A DNA stretch of 64,000 nucleotides from Candidatus Onthocola gallistercoris (GTDB lineage: Bacteria; Bacillota; Clostridia; Lachnospirales; Lachnospiraceae): NCBI GenBank assembly GCA_018715345.1, contig DVLT01000004.1, positions 1 to 64,000 of the forward strand, read 5' to 3'. A model generated the notes under the pieces. The model did not search any database. It worked only from the letters and a program-made list of their open reading frames with translations, and was not told the origin of the DNA. Both the position numbers and the translations under genes were made by a program. Below are positions 25,731 through 35,290 of this stretch, in pieces. Position 1 is the first letter of the stretch; each line of letters begins with the position of its first letter.

Positions 25731-26782
25731 TCACCCCAGTGTTTCAGCTCATTGTAAAGCACGTCAAGCAGCTGATCTTCCGGTACTTTCCGCAGGATCT
25801 CGCCTTTTTTGATCAAAAGGCCTTCCCCTTTGCCGCCGGCAATGCCGATATCCGCCTCTTTAGCTTCTCCCGGGCCATTGACCACACATCCCATGACAGC
25901 CACTTTGATATCCAGATCAAATTGCTGGACCATGGTCTCCACCCGATTTGCCAGACCGATCAGATCGATGGACGTCCGGCCGCAGGTTGGACAGGATACC
26001 ACTTCGATACCGCCCTTTCTCAATCCCAGCGTACGCAGGATAAGCTTGGCCGACTTGATCTCCTCCAGCGGATCCCCGGTCAAAGATACACGGATCGTAT
26101 CTCCGATACCCTGGCCCAGTATGAGAGCCAGACCGATGGAAGATTTGATATTGCCGGAAATGAGGGTGCCCGCCTCTGTGATACCCACATGGAGGGGATG
26201 ATCCGTCTCTCTGGCGATCAGTTCATGGGCTCGGACGCACATCATCACATCTGAAGATTTGATGCTGATGACCAGATTGTCATAGCCCATGGATTCGATG
26301 AGCCGCACTTTGTCCAGCGCGCTTTCCACGATCCCCTCAGCCGTCACATGGCCATACTTCTCGATGATGGGTTTTTCCAAAGAGCCGCTGTTGACACCCA
26401 CACGGATGGGTATCCCCCGCTCCTTTGCCGCGTCCACAACGGCCTGCACCCGATCCCGGCTGCCGATATTTCCCGGATTGATGCGGATCTTATCCGCTCC
26501 GTTTTCAATGGCGCCGATGGCCAGCCGGTAATCGAAATGGATATCCGCCACCAGCGGAATGTGGATCTGCTTTTTGATCTCTTTCAGAGCCTTTGCCGCT
26601 TCCATGGTGGGTACAGCCACCCGTATGATATCACAGCCGGCCGCTTCCAGTGCAAGGATCTGGGCTACAGTGGCCTGCACATCTTCTGTTTTTGTATTGC
26701 ACATGGACTGGATGGCAATGGGATGACCGCCGCCGATCTTCACGCCCCCGATGTCCACTGTCTTTGTATGATCTCTGAACAT
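25727..26782 (-). CDS. ispG: 4-hydroxy-3-methylbut-2-enyl diphosphate synthase
   Basis: IspG (GcpE) catalyses the penultimate MEP-pathway step, making HMBPP from MEcPP with a [4Fe-4S] cluster. Iron-sulfur ligands lie in SCPTCGRTSIDL and VMGCVVNGPGEA, and the TIM-barrel N-terminus shows HPIAIQSMCNTKTED. The 351-aa length fits the single-insert bacterial form. It follows rseP and dxr in the clostridial order and overlaps polC by four bases. Electrons probably come from ferredoxin or flavodoxin. Confidence 0.96.
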   Translation of the reverse strand: MFRDHTKTVDIGGVKIGGGHPIAIQSMCNTKTEDVQATVAQILALEAAGCDIIRVAVPTMEAAKALKEIKKQIHIPLVADIHFDYRLAIGAIENGADKIRINPGNIGSRDRVQAVVDAAKERGIPIRVGVNSGSLEKPIIEKYGHVTAEGIVESALDKVRLIESMGYDNLVISIKSSDVMMCVRAHELIARETDHPLHVGITEAGTLISGNIKSSIGLALILGQGIGDTIRVSLTGDPLEEIKSAKLILRTLGLRKGGIEVVSCPTCGRTSIDLIGLANRVETMVQQFDLDIKVAVMGCVVNGPGEAKEADIGIAGGKGEGLLIKKGEILRKVPEDQLLDVLYNELKHWGE

Positions 26783-26791
26783 AACAGCCTC

Positions 26792-27844
26792 CTAGAATAA
26801 CTTTCGTACATCATTAAACATGATAAACACCATCAATGCCATCAAAAGCATCAGGCCGACGGTATGTACCATACCTTCCTTTTCCCGTGAAACCGGCTTG
26901 CGCCGTATCGCTTCAAGCAGCAAAAATACAAGCCTTCCGCCATCCAAAGCCGGTATGGGCAGCAAGTTCATGACCCCCAGATTGGCGCTGAGGAGGATGG
27001 AAATATTGGCCAGATTCAACGCCACATCCAGGGCTCCATACTCTCTGGCCGCCTGATAGGTTTCCCCGATCATGCTGACGATACCCACCGGGCCGGATAC
27101 ATCGTCTGCCGTCACCTGTCCCTGTACCAACATGCCCAGACTTTGTATCGTGGTGGTGATCCAGTATTTCACCTCGTAAAAACTATATTTGAGAACGCCA
27201 AAGAAATCCGTCTTTTCATATTCTCCGCCGCTCAGTAAAATCTGATAGGCGCCGCTGCCGTTATCCACCGGCGTCACATACGTCGTATGTTCCACCCCAT
27301 CCCGCTCATAAACGATCTCAAAGCTGGTATGTTCGCTTCCCTCAAATAAAATGTAGGCGCGAAATTCCTTATACATATGGATGTCATGACCATTGATGGA
27401 CTTGATCACATCCCCTTTTCTCAGCCCAGCTTCATAGGCCGGTCCGCCTTCCTGGGTATCGTATACGACCGGCGTATCATATCCGATCACGGATACGATG
27501 AACATGGCAAATATGAAGGCCAGTATGAAGTTAAAGATGGGGCCTGCCGCCACAACGGAAATCCTCTGCCAGACGCCCTTGGCATTAAAGGTCCTGTCTT
27601 TATCCCCTTCCGGAACCTCTTCATCGCTTGCCGCATCCTCCCCCAACATGGCACAATAACCGCCAAAAGGCAGCAGCCTGATGGAATAAAGGGTCTCCCC
27701 TTTTTGTATCCCGATCAACTTCGGTCCCATACCCAGCGCAAATTCTGTCACCTTGATGCCATTTCGTTTGGCCAGGACAAAATGCCCAAATTCATGGAAC
27801 AGAATGATGATACTGAATATGAGGATCGCGATAATGATTGTCAA
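26792..27844 (-). CDS. rseP: Site-2 intramembrane zinc metalloprotease RseP
   Basis: RseP cleaves membrane-spanning anti-sigma factors and signal peptide remnants within the membrane. Zinc ligands are in LFHEFGHFVLAKRNG near the N-terminus and NLLPIPALDGGRL near the C-terminus. One PDZ domain (GGPAYEAGLRKGDVIKSINGHD) lies between, about residues 125-200. Four membrane segments are visible. Translation seems to start at TTG 27844, two bases from the dxr stop codon, with AGGTGG upstream. The 350-aa length is normal. Confidence 0.94.
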   Translation of the reverse strand: MTIIIAILIFSIIILFHEFGHFVLAKRNGIKVTEFALGMGPKLIGIQKGETLYSIRLLPFGGYCAMLGEDAASDEEVPEGDKDRTFNAKGVWQRISVVAAGPIFNFILAFIFAMFIVSVIGYDTPVVYDTQEGGPAYEAGLRKGDVIKSINGHDIHMYKEFRAYILFEGSEHTSFEIVYERDGVEHTTYVTPVDNGSGAYQILLSGGEYEKTDFFGVLKYSFYEVKYWITTTIQSLGMLVQGQVTADDVSGPVGIVSMIGETYQAAREYGALDVALNLANISILLSANLGVMNLLPIPALDGGRLVFLLLEAIRRKPVSREKEGMVHTVGLMLLMALMVFIMFNDVRKLF

Positions 27845-27845
27845 T

Positions 27846-28994
27846 CTACCACCTGCTTTCGATAAATTCGTAAGTTGTTTTTTCCACAGACAGTATCTCT
27901 TCCACTGACGGCGACGCCACCGGCGTATGGACCGCCATGGATTCTCCTATGATCTCCGGTATATCTAAAAATCGGATCTTTCTGTCTAAAAATTTGGCAA
28001 CCGCCCGTTCATTGGCCGCATTAAAGACTGTGGTCATGGATCCGCCCTGAGCCATGGCCTCATAAGCCAGTTTCAATCCGGTAAATGTCTCCAGATCCGG
28101 TTTCTCAAAATGAAGAGAGGCCAGCGCAAACAGATCCAGTCTCGCACCGCCGATCAGCGGTTTCCTGTCCGGATAAAACAGGGCATACTGGATGGGCAGA
28201 CGCATATCCGGTGTGCCCAGCTGTCCGATCACCGCCGTATCTTCAAATTCCACCATGGAGTGGATCACGCTCTCCGGATGGACCACCACCTGGATCCGTT
28301 CCGGCTCCACATCAAACAGCCACCGGGCTTCCATCACTTCCAGTCCTTTATTGACCATTGTGGCTGAATCGATGGTGATCTTGTGTCCCATGACCCAGTT
28401 GGGATGTTTCAGCGCATCTTCCACCTGAATACTTTCAAGGTCTTTCCGCTTCCTGCCCCGAAACGGTCCGCCCGATGCAGTCAGCAGTATTTTGTGTATA
28501 CTTCCCCGATCCTCTCCATTGAGCGATTGGAAAATAGCCGAATGCTCACTGTCCACCGGCAGTATGCGCACGCCCTTTTCCCGGGCCAAAGGCATGATGA
28601 TATGACCTGCTGTGACCAGGGTTTCCTTGTTGGCCAGGGCAATATCCTTGCCGGCCTGTATGGCGGCGATGGTGGGCCGTATACCGATCATGCCTACTAC
28701 GGCCGTCAGCGTGATATCCGCTTCCTCCATGGCCGCAACGGCGCACAGACCTTCCATGCCGTCTAAGATCTGTATATCCATATCCGATACGTTTTCTTTC
28801 AGTTGTTTCGCTTTATCCTTATCCCATACTGCTGCCATTTTGGGCTTAAAGCAGCGGATCTGTTCTTCTAATTTTTTTATATTGGAACCTGCGGCCAGAC
28901 CCACGACCTGAAAATCATCCGGATAGTGGCTTGCCACATCCAAAGTCTGGGTACCGATGGAACCGGTGGATCCCAATAAGGCAATATGTTTCAT
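27846..28994 (-). CDS. dxr: 1-deoxy-D-xylulose 5-phosphate reductoisomerase
   Basis: Dxr converts DXP to MEP with NADPH, the committed step of the MEP isoprenoid pathway. The nucleotide-binding motif is LLGSTGSIGTQTLDV. Metal and substrate residues are in LPVDSEHSAIFQ, TASGGPFRGR, and SATMVNKGLEVMEA. Length 382 aa is normal. GGAGAAAA precedes the ATG. It stands with ispG, uppS and cdsA, so isoprenoid and lipid precursor genes are grouped here. Confidence 0.96.
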   Translation of the reverse strand: MKHIALLGSTGSIGTQTLDVASHYPDDFQVVGLAAGSNIKKLEEQIRCFKPKMAAVWDKDKAKQLKENVSDMDIQILDGMEGLCAVAAMEEADITLTAVVGMIGIRPTIAAIQAGKDIALANKETLVTAGHIIMPLAREKGVRILPVDSEHSAIFQSLNGEDRGSIHKILLTASGGPFRGRKRKDLESIQVEDALKHPNWVMGHKITIDSATMVNKGLEVMEARWLFDVEPERIQVVVHPESVIHSMVEFEDTAVIGQLGTPDMRLPIQYALFYPDRKPLIGGARLDLFALASLHFEKPDLETFTGLKLAYEAMAQGGSMTTVFNAANERAVAKFLDRKIRFLDIPEIIGESMAVHTPVASPSVEEILSVEKTTYEFIESRW

Positions 28995-29006
28995 ATGTTT
29001 TCTCCT

Positions 29007-29813
29007 TCAGACCGCGCCCAGACAAACCGCCAAAAAGTAAACCATGGGCGCTGTAAATAATACACTGTCAAACCGATCCAGTACACCCCCGTGTCCAGGG
29101 ATCAGTTTGCCATAATCTTTTATACCCGTATCTCTTTTGATAGCCGAAGCCGCCAGATCGCCCACGACGGCGATCAGCGCGCCGCCGCCGCATAAGATGC
29201 CGCAGAAAGCTGTGGGGTAGTAAAGGCTTGGGATCTGCTCGCCCAACAGTCTGCCATAAAGCATGCCCAAAAGCACGGCTCCGATGATGCCGCCAAAAAA
29301 TCCTTCTACACTTTTCTTCGGACTCAACTTTGGCGACATTTTATGTTTTCCGATGAGCATTCCCACACAGTAGGCACACGTATCATTGCCCCATGCGCTG
29401 ACAAAGACCAGCGGCAGCAAATACAGACCGTCTGACATACGGCGTATCTGGTACATATGGGTCATCAACACCGGAACATACAAAATCCCCATCAGGGCAA
29501 AGCTGATCTGATCCAGTTTATAGCGTGGAAATGTGAAAACATAAATGGCAAAAAACACCATGACTGACAGGACAATGACCATGGGCTGGCCTTCCTCTAT
29601 CCACAGATAGGTCACAGTCAGGTAGATAGCGGTCAGAAAATATCCTGCCATCCCCAGAAGCGATTTTTCCAACTTCATGGTCCGGTAAAGTTCAAATAAT
29701 CCGATAAAGGACAGGGCAGCCACCACGGCAAACCATACGCCGCCCCCGATGATGATCGTTACCGCGGCGATCGCAATAAGAACGATCCCACTGATCAATC
29801 GTGTGACAAACAT
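29007..29813 (-). CDS. cdsA: Phosphatidate cytidylyltransferase
   Basis: CdsA makes CDP-diacylglycerol from phosphatidate and CTP, the branch point of phospholipid synthesis. The 268-aa protein is polytopic with about seven to eight membrane segments. The C-terminal signature runs from KDYGKLIPGHGGVLDRFDS and includes the conserved Gly, Asp and Arg residues. KMSPKLSPKKSVEGFFGG is also diagnostic. The ATG has AAGGAGG nine bases upstream. It lies 13 bases after uppS. Confidence 0.95.
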   Translation of the reverse strand: MFVTRLISGIVLIAIAAVTIIIGGGVWFAVVAALSFIGLFELYRTMKLEKSLLGMAGYFLTAIYLTVTYLWIEEGQPMVIVLSVMVFFAIYVFTFPRYKLDQISFALMGILYVPVLMTHMYQIRRMSDGLYLLPLVFVSAWGNDTCAYCVGMLIGKHKMSPKLSPKKSVEGFFGGIIGAVLLGMLYGRLLGEQIPSLYYPTAFCGILCGGGALIAVVGDLAASAIKRDTGIKDYGKLIPGHGGVLDRFDSVLFTAPMVYFLAVCLGAV

Positions 29814-29825
29814 GTGATCGCCTCC

Positions 29826-30551
29826 TTAAATGCCGCCGTACCGCCGTTCTCTTCCATTATACTGACGAATGGCACGGATTAATTCATTTCTATTGAAATC
29901 CGGCCATAAAACTTCCATAAAGCAAAATTCCGTATAAGCCAGTTGCCAGAGCAGGAAATTGGACAGCCGCTGTTCCCCGCTTGTCCGGATCAGAAGATCC
30001 GGATCCGGCAGCCCTGCCGTATCCAGATAGGAGGCAAACCGCTCTTCAGTGACCGCCTCCGGATCCAGGGTCCCCTCAGCCACATCCCTTGCCATGGCTG
30101 TCATGGCCCGACGCATCTCATCCCGACTTCCATAATTTATGGCGATCGTAAAGTTCAGGCCCGTATTGGCAGCAGAAACCCGCTCCAACTCTTCGATCGA
30201 CTGTCGGATATCCTCACTGAGGCCGGTCTTATCTCCGATCACCCGTACCTTCATATTGTTCTTTGTCGTCCGCTTGATACAGTCTTTCAGATAAGAACGT
30301 AAAAGCCTCATCAGCGCATTGACTTCACTTTCCGGCCGCTTCCAGTTTTCTGTGGAAAAGGCATACACTGTCAGATACTTTATCCCCAGATCCCAGGCCT
30401 CTTCACAGATCTTTTCCACCGTCTTGCTTCCCTGTGTATGTCCGTAGTTCCGGGGCATCATACGCTTTTTTGCCCACCGGCCATTTCCATCCAAAATGAT
30501 GGCCACATGTTCCGGCACATCCAGTATCTCTCCATCAATCTCTCTTTGCAT
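29826..30551 (-). CDS. uppS: Isoprenyl (undecaprenyl) diphosphate synthase
   Basis: UppS extends farnesyl diphosphate with isopentenyl diphosphate units to the C55 carrier for peptidoglycan. Signature motifs are VAIILDGNGRWAKKRMMPR with the catalytic Asp, YAFSTENWKRP, and ISGEQR-type RTSGEQRLSNFLLWQLAYTE. The ATG at 30551 is chosen because GGGAG lies seven bases upstream; an ATG-bearing extension of nine codons has no ribosome site. The product is 241 aa, normal. It is downstream of frr, with a hairpin in the gap. Confidence 0.95.
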   Translation of the reverse strand: MQREIDGEILDVPEHVAIILDGNGRWAKKRMMPRNYGHTQGSKTVEKICEEAWDLGIKYLTVYAFSTENWKRPESEVNALMRLLRSYLKDCIKRTTKNNMKVRVIGDKTGLSEDIRQSIEELERVSAANTGLNFTIAINYGSRDEMRRAMTAMARDVAEGTLDPEAVTEERFASYLDTAGLPDPDLLIRTSGEQRLSNFLLWQLAYTEFCFMEVLWPDFNRNELIRAIRQYNGRERRYGGI

Positions 30552-30580
30552 TCTTTTTCTCCCTTCGCCCATAAGCAACA

Positions 30581-30605
30581 GAGGCTGCCCCGCAAAGGCA
30601 GCCTC
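30581..30605 (-). terminator. Hairpin between frr and uppS
   Basis: A perfect 9-bp GC-rich stem (30581-30589 with 30597-30605). The following minus-strand sequence is only weakly T-rich, so it may be a leaky terminator or attenuator that separates pyrH-frr from uppS-cdsA. Confidence 0.5.
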
Positions 30606-30640
30606 CCCACTTTCTTTTGTATAACTGATCCCGATGCCGA

Positions 30641-31195
30641 TTATACGGTCATAACTTCCTTCGTCTTGGCATCCACAGCCGCATCGACTTTTTTGATATA
30701 CTTATCTGTCAGCTTCTGGATATCGTCTTCCAGATTACCCAGATCATCCTCGGAAATCTCTTTGGACTTATTCATCTTCTTAAATGCTTCATTGGCATCC
30801 CTGCGGATATTGCGGACAGCGACTTTGGCAGCTTCACCCTTCTTCTTCACGTCCTTTGCCAGTTCCTTACGCCGTTCCTCTGTCAACTCCGGAAATACCA
30901 GGCGGATCGCCCGACCGTCATTGCTGGGCGTGATCCCCAGATCCGATGCCATGATCTCTTTTTCGATGGCCTTGATCATCTTGGATTCCCAAGGCTGGAT
31001 CATGATCACCCGGGCTTCTGGTACTGTGATATTGCCCACCTGCTGAAGCGGCGTCGGCGTTCCATAATAGTCTACCACGATCTTATCCAAAAGATGCGGG
31101 TTTGCACGTCCAGCACGGATACCCGAATACTCTCTATCCAGGTTATCCAATGTCTTCGTCATCCTATCCTCATACACTTTGATTCTTTCGTCCAT
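30641..31195 (-). CDS. frr: Ribosome recycling factor
   Basis: RRF, with EF-G, splits post-termination ribosomes. The 184-aa protein has the usual YSGIRAGRANPHLLDKI segment, VPEARVIMIQPWE, and the basic helix RKELAKDVKKKGEAAKVAVR. Length is standard. It lies 21 bases after pyrH, the universal arrangement. Confidence 0.96.
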   Translation of the reverse strand: MDERIKVYEDRMTKTLDNLDREYSGIRAGRANPHLLDKIVVDYYGTPTPLQQVGNITVPEARVIMIQPWESKMIKAIEKEIMASDLGITPSNDGRAIRLVFPELTEERRKELAKDVKKKGEAAKVAVRNIRRDANEAFKKMNKSKEISEDDLGNLEDDIQKLTDKYIKKVDAAVDAKTKEVMTV

Positions 31196-31216
31196 AAGAT
31201 TTCCTCCAAATCTTTT

Positions 31217-31927
31217 TTATTCCACGGTAACATAAGTACCGCTGAAATTCCCATATAATGTTTCTATGATACTGTCCTTCTCATTCAATCCAAATACGAC
31301 CATGGGCATATGATTCTCCAGACACATGATCGTCGCCGTCAGATCCACCACCTGCAGCCGCCGATCCACCACTTCCTGAATACTGATCTGTGAAAACTTC
31401 TTCGCATCAGGATTCGTCTTGGGATCGCTGTCATAAACACCGTCAACAGCCTTGGCAAGAAGGATCGCATCTGCCTCGATCTCCACCGCCCTCAGCGTGG
31501 TGCCTGTATCCGTGGAAAAATACGGATGTCCGGTGCCTCCGGCAAAAAATACCACCTTGCCCTCATCCAATGATTTCAACGCGCCGTCCTTGGAAAACAG
31601 CGTGGTAAACGCACCGCACACAAAAGGTGTAAACACTTCCGTGGACATTCCCAATGTGCGAAAGATTTCTGACACATAAATACAGTTCATCAATGTTCCC
31701 AACATACCGATCTGATCGGACTTGGTCCGTTCAATGATCTTGCTGCTGTTCCGACCGCGCCAGAAATTACCGCCGCCAATGACGATGGCCACCTGTGTTC
31801 CTCTGTCGGTGACTTCCTTTACCTGACGGGCAACTTCCAAACAAGTCGCTTCGTCAAAACCGAACCCTTTATCTCCGGAAAGCGCTTCTCCGCTTAATTT
31901 TAATAATATCCGCTTCATGTTTTTCAT
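31217..31927 (-). CDS. pyrH: UMP kinase
   Basis: Bacterial UMP kinase, an amino-acid-kinase-fold hexamer that makes UDP and is regulated by GTP and UTP. The 236-aa protein starts RILLKLSGEAL, the nucleotide motif of the fold, and has VIGGGNFWRGR and GTGHPYFSTDTGTTLRA, the diagnostic UMP-binding segment. The start at 31927 is preceded by AGGTG. It is the first gene of pyrH-frr. Confidence 0.96.
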   Translation of the reverse strand: MKNMKRILLKLSGEALSGDKGFGFDEATCLEVARQVKEVTDRGTQVAIVIGGGNFWRGRNSSKIIERTKSDQIGMLGTLMNCIYVSEIFRTLGMSTEVFTPFVCGAFTTLFSKDGALKSLDEGKVVFFAGGTGHPYFSTDTGTTLRAVEIEADAILLAKAVDGVYDSDPKTNPDAKKFSQISIQEVVDRRLQVVDLTATIMCLENHMPMVVFGLNEKDSIIETLYGNFSGTYVTVE

Positions 31928-31995
31928 CTATAAACACCTCATAAATAATCTACCATAAAAGGCCCAAATTTTCTACTACAAATTTGGCAAATGAT

Positions 31996-32024
31996 TGCAT
32001 TTGGAATGGTTTTCTGCTATTATA
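31996..32024 (+). promoter_or_regulatory. Promoter of hppA
   Basis: TTGCAT (31996-32001) and TATTAT (32019-32024) with a 17-base spacer, about 66 bases before the start codon. Confidence 0.6.
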
Positions 32025-32090
32025 GAGGTGAAATGTTCTGATAATTCTGCAATGTCAGCAACTAATGAACGACTATAGGAGGGGTTTCTC

Positions 32091-34073
32091 ATGAGTGATG
32101 TGTTTATTATCATTCCCTTTGTGGGAATTATCAGTTTTCTTTTGGCTGTTTTAACATCTGCCCAGATCGGAAAACGGGATGCGGGTACGGCAAAGATGCG
32201 GGAAATTGCTCAAGCCATCTCCGAAGGGGCCCATGCTTTTCTAAAAGCTGAATACCGGGTACTTATCATCTTTGCCATTGCCATGTTCTTTATCATTGGC
32301 ATCGGTCTTGGCAGTTTTGTCACAGCTATATGCTTTCTGATCGGTGGTCTCTTTTCCACGGCAGCCGGCTATCTGGGTATGACTTCCGCCACAAAAGCCA
32401 ATGTCCGCACAGCTCAGGCGGCACGGGAAGGCGGCATGAGCAAGGCGCTGTCCATCGCTTTTGCCGGAGGCAGCGTTATGGGGCTTGCCGTTGTCGGACT
32501 GGGACTCTTTGGCGTCAGTCTGATCTATGTCCTCACAGGCAATGTGGAGATCCTTTCCGGCTTCAGTTTCGGGGCCTCCTCCATCGCTTTATTTGCCCGT
32601 GTGGGGGGCGGTATATATACGAAAGCCGCCGATGTGGGCGCCGATCTGGTGGGCAAAGTGGAAGCCGGGATCCCGGAAGATGATCCGAGAAATCCGGCGG
32701 TTATCGCCGATAACGTGGGGGACAATGTGGGCGATGTGGCCGGAATGGGCGCCGACTTGTTTGAATCCTATGTGGGCGCCATCGTCTCTGCCTTGACACT
32801 GGGTGTGGTTTACCATGAAAGCAACGGCGTCCTATTTCCGCTCGTACTGACCGCTGTCGGCGTCATCGCCTCCATCATCGGTACATGGATCGTCCGGGGA
32901 AGTCGCCGTTCGGATCCAAGCGCTGCGCTCAAAACAGGACAATACGCCGCATCCGGCATCGTTATCGTGGCTGCTTTCATTGCCAGTCGTCTGATCTTTA
33001 ATGCTTTCAATGCCGCGCTGGCGATCATCGCCGGTCTGATCGTGGGCGTTTTGATCGGTTCTGTTACAGAGATCTATACTTCTGATAAATATGCTTCTGT
33101 CAAAAAAATCGCCGCTCAGTCGGAAACCAGCGCCGGCACGACCATCATCAGCGGCCTGGCCACCGGTATGCTTTCCACCGTGGCGCCGATGATCCTCGTA
33201 TGTTTGGGCATTTTTATCGCCAATCAGCTGATGGGTCTATATGGTATCGCCCTGGCAGCTGTGGGCATGCTTTCCACCACCGGTATCACCGTTGCCATCG
33301 ATGCCTATGGGCCGATCGCCGATAATGCCGGCGGCATTGCTGAAATGGCCGGACTGGACGAATCGATCCGGGATATCACAGATAAACTGGATTCTGTAGG
33401 CAATACGACCGCCGCCATCGGTAAAGGTTTCGCCATCGGCTCCGCGGCGCTGACCGCCCTGGCCTTGTTTGTTTCCTACGCTGAAGCAGTCGATCTGGAA
33501 GCCATCGATCTGATGGATGCCCGTGTCATCATCGGCGCTTTCATCGGCGGCACGCTCACCTTCCTCTTCTCAGCCATGACCATGGAATCCGTTTCCAAGG
33601 CCGCTTATAAGATGATCGAAGAAGTCCGCCGCCAATTCCGAGAATTTCCCGGGATCCTAAAAGGCACGGCCAAGCCGGATTACGCCTCTTGCGTATCCAT
33701 ATCCACCAAAGCGGCTTTACACGAAATGTATATCCCCGGTATCCTGGCCGTTGTCGTACCATTGGCCACGGGGCTCATCCTTGGCACACAGGCTCTTGGC
33801 GGTCTGCTGGCAGGCTCACTGATCACCGGTGTACTCATGGCCATCTTCATGTCTAATGCCGGCGGCGCCTGGGATAATGCAAAGAAGTATATCGAAAGCG
33901 GGCATTATGGCGGAAAAGGCAGTGAGGCCCATAAGGCTGCCGTTGTCGGCGACACAGTGGGCGATCCATTCAAAGATACTTCCGGTCCCTCCATCAATAT
34001 ACTGATCAAACTGATGACGATCGTTTCTCTAGTCTTTGCACCGCTTTTCCTGAGTATCGGAAGTCTGTTCTGA
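32091..34073 (+). CDS. hppA: K+-dependent ion-pumping membrane pyrophosphatase
   Basis: A 660-aa membrane pyrophosphatase that couples PPi hydrolysis to Na+ and/or H+ export, with about 16 membrane helices. Substrate motifs are [21 protein letters not shown] and [29 protein letters not shown] has Ala rather than Lys at the position that separates the K+-dependent from the K+-independent class, so it should be K+-dependent. The DLFESY glutamate matches the Na+-site Glu of the Thermotoga enzyme, suggesting Na+ transport; this is inference. AGGAGG precedes the ATG. It is monocistronic with its own promoter and terminator, and may share an ion gradient with Rnf. Confidence 0.95.
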   Translation: MSDVFIIIPFVGIISFLLAVLTSAQIGKRDAGTAKMREIAQAISEGAHAFLKAEYRVLIIFAIAMFFIIGIGLGSFVTAICFLIGGLFSTAAGYLGMTSATKANVRTAQAAREGGMSKALSIAFAGGSVMGLAVVGLGLFGVSLIYVLTGNVEILSGFSFGASSIALFARVGGGIYTKAADVGADLVGKVEAGIPEDDPRNPAVIADNVGDNVGDVAGMGADLFESYVGAIVSALTLGVVYHESNGVLFPLVLTAVGVIASIIGTWIVRGSRRSDPSAALKTGQYAASGIVIVAAFIASRLIFNAFNAALAIIAGLIVGVLIGSVTEIYTSDKYASVKKIAAQSETSAGTTIISGLATGMLSTVAPMILVCLGIFIANQLMGLYGIALAAVGMLSTTGITVAIDAYGPIADNAGGIAEMAGLDESIRDITDKLDSVGNTTAAIGKGFAIGSAALTALALFVSYAEAVDLEAIDLMDARVIIGAFIGGTLTFLFSAMTMESVSKAAYKMIEEVRRQFREFPGILKGTAKPDYASCVSISTKAALHEMYIPGILAVVVPLATGLILGTQALGGLLAGSLITGVLMAIFMSNAGGAWDNAKKYIESGHYGGKGSEAHKAAVVGDTVGDPFKDTSGPSINILIKLMTIVSLVFAPLFLSIGSLF

Positions 34074-34105
34074 TATTCCTAAAATCTGTTTTGGTATACA
34101 TGAAG

Positions 34106-34148
34106 ATACCGCTGATCCTACTGGCTTCAGATGATCAGCGGTATTTTT
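34106..34148 (+). terminator. Terminator of hppA
   Basis: A perfect 12-bp stem (34106-34117 with 34133-34144) followed by a T-run, 32 bases after the hppA stop. Confidence 0.8.
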
Positions 34149-34156
34149 CCATAATA

Positions 34157-34185
34157 AAAAGACATTGGACAATCCAATGTCTTTT
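34157..34185 (-). terminator. Terminator of the small minus-strand gene
   Basis: A perfect 12-bp stem (34157-34168 with 34174-34185) that on the minus strand ends in a T-rich tract. It lies 19 bases beyond the stop at 34204, which supports transcription of that small gene. Confidence 0.7.
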
Positions 34186-34203
34186 CTGGATCCGGGCAGT
34201 ATC

Positions 34204-34428
34204 TCATTCGATGATCCATTCATTTCTTTGCTCTAGTTCTTTTTTTAGCACATTGATCCACACCTGTTCTTTTTTGGCGGCCCGCCGCTCCCATGGCCAC
34301 ACGGACCGGTTGTGCCTGTCCACAATGTTCTTCCGCACCAACAGATCCACGATCAGTTCTTCCCGTGTCGCCAGAGCCAGCGACCGTTCATCCCACTGTC
34401 TCGGTTTATCGATCGTCTTAGAATACAT
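34204..34428 (-). CDS. Small unrecognised charged protein (start uncertain)
   Basis: I do not recognise this 74-aa protein. It is rich in Arg, Glu and Trp, with a helical middle (SLALATREELIVDLLVRK) and a charged C-terminal helix. ATG 34428 has only AGGAA as a weak ribosome site. The frame stays open for 23 codons upstream to a TAA at 34498-34500, and that extension reads like protein (LWKECLRAGASQEGW) but has no ATG, GTG or TTG start. An ATG at 34499 lies in another frame. So either the start is at 34428 or a frameshift has separated the start from the body. A strong terminator follows. Confidence 0.5.
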   Translation of the reverse strand: MYSKTIDKPRQWDERSLALATREELIVDLLVRKNIVDRHNRSVWPWERRAAKKEQVWINVLKKELEQRNEWIIE

Positions 34429-34606
34429 GATCCATTCCTGCCAACCTTCCTGTGATGCTCCTGCCCTTAAACATTCTTTCCAAAGCTGTCTCTTCCATTA
34501 TATGCCGCTTCCTTAGTAAAAATCACCAAATATTTCCCCTGCTCCTCTTTTAATTCGAGCTTATTTAGTATATCATAGATATATCAAATAACAAAGGGGA
34601 ATTCTT

Positions 34607-35278
34607 ATGAATGACATCAGTATTTTTGATATTATCGGCCCAAATATGATCGGCCCTTCCAGTTCCCATACTGCCGGTGCGCTGCGCATTGCTCATCTGG
34701 CCGGGAAACTGGTCCGCGGCAAGATCGTCCGGGCAATTTTTACCCTATATGGTTCCTTTGCCTGGACTTATCATGGACATGGTACCGATCGGGCTCTGGT
34801 TGGCGGTATCCTTGGTTTCACCACAGACGATGAGCGTATCCGCGATTCTTTTGCATTGGCTGAAGAAGCCGGTATTGATTTTCAATTCGTTGAAAACAAG
34901 ACAGAAAAGGATGTCCATCCAAATACAGTGGATATCCATCTGGAAACAGATGAAGGTTACAGCGTGGATCTGCGGGGTGAATCCATCGGCGGCGGCAATG
35001 CTCTGATCCGTCGTCTGAATGGCATTGATGTGGAACTGACCGGCGCCTATCCTACTTTGATCATCAAGCATATCGACGCCAAAGGAGTTCTGGCCTACAT
35101 CACCACCATGTGCAGCGGCATTGACCTGAATATTGCTTTTATGAAAGTATACAGAGAATCCAAAGGAAAAAATGCCTATACGATCATTGAAACCGATTCA
35201 CCTATCAATCCGTCCATCATCCATGCGCTGGAATGTCACGAGTCCATTCTTGCCGCATCCATCGTACCGGCAATATAA
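34607..35278 (+). CDS. sdaAB: L-serine dehydratase, iron-sulfur dependent, beta subunit
   Basis: Beta subunit of the two-subunit [4Fe-4S] serine dehydratase that deaminates L-serine to pyruvate and ammonia. The N-terminus has the family motif FDIIGPNMIGPSSSHTAGAL. A C-terminal ACT-like region (about residues 150-223) is probably regulatory. The 223-aa length fits the clostridial split form. AAAGGGG precedes the ATG. It lies 12 bases before sdaAA and is co-transcribed with it. Confidence 0.95.
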   Translation: MNDISIFDIIGPNMIGPSSSHTAGALRIAHLAGKLVRGKIVRAIFTLYGSFAWTYHGHGTDRALVGGILGFTTDDERIRDSFALAEEAGIDFQFVENKTEKDVHPNTVDIHLETDEGYSVDLRGESIGGGNALIRRLNGIDVELTGAYPTLIIKHIDAKGVLAYITTMCSGIDLNIAFMKVYRESKGKNAYTIIETDSPINPSIIHALECHESILAASIVPAI

Positions 35279-35290
35279 GGAGGGCAAGTT

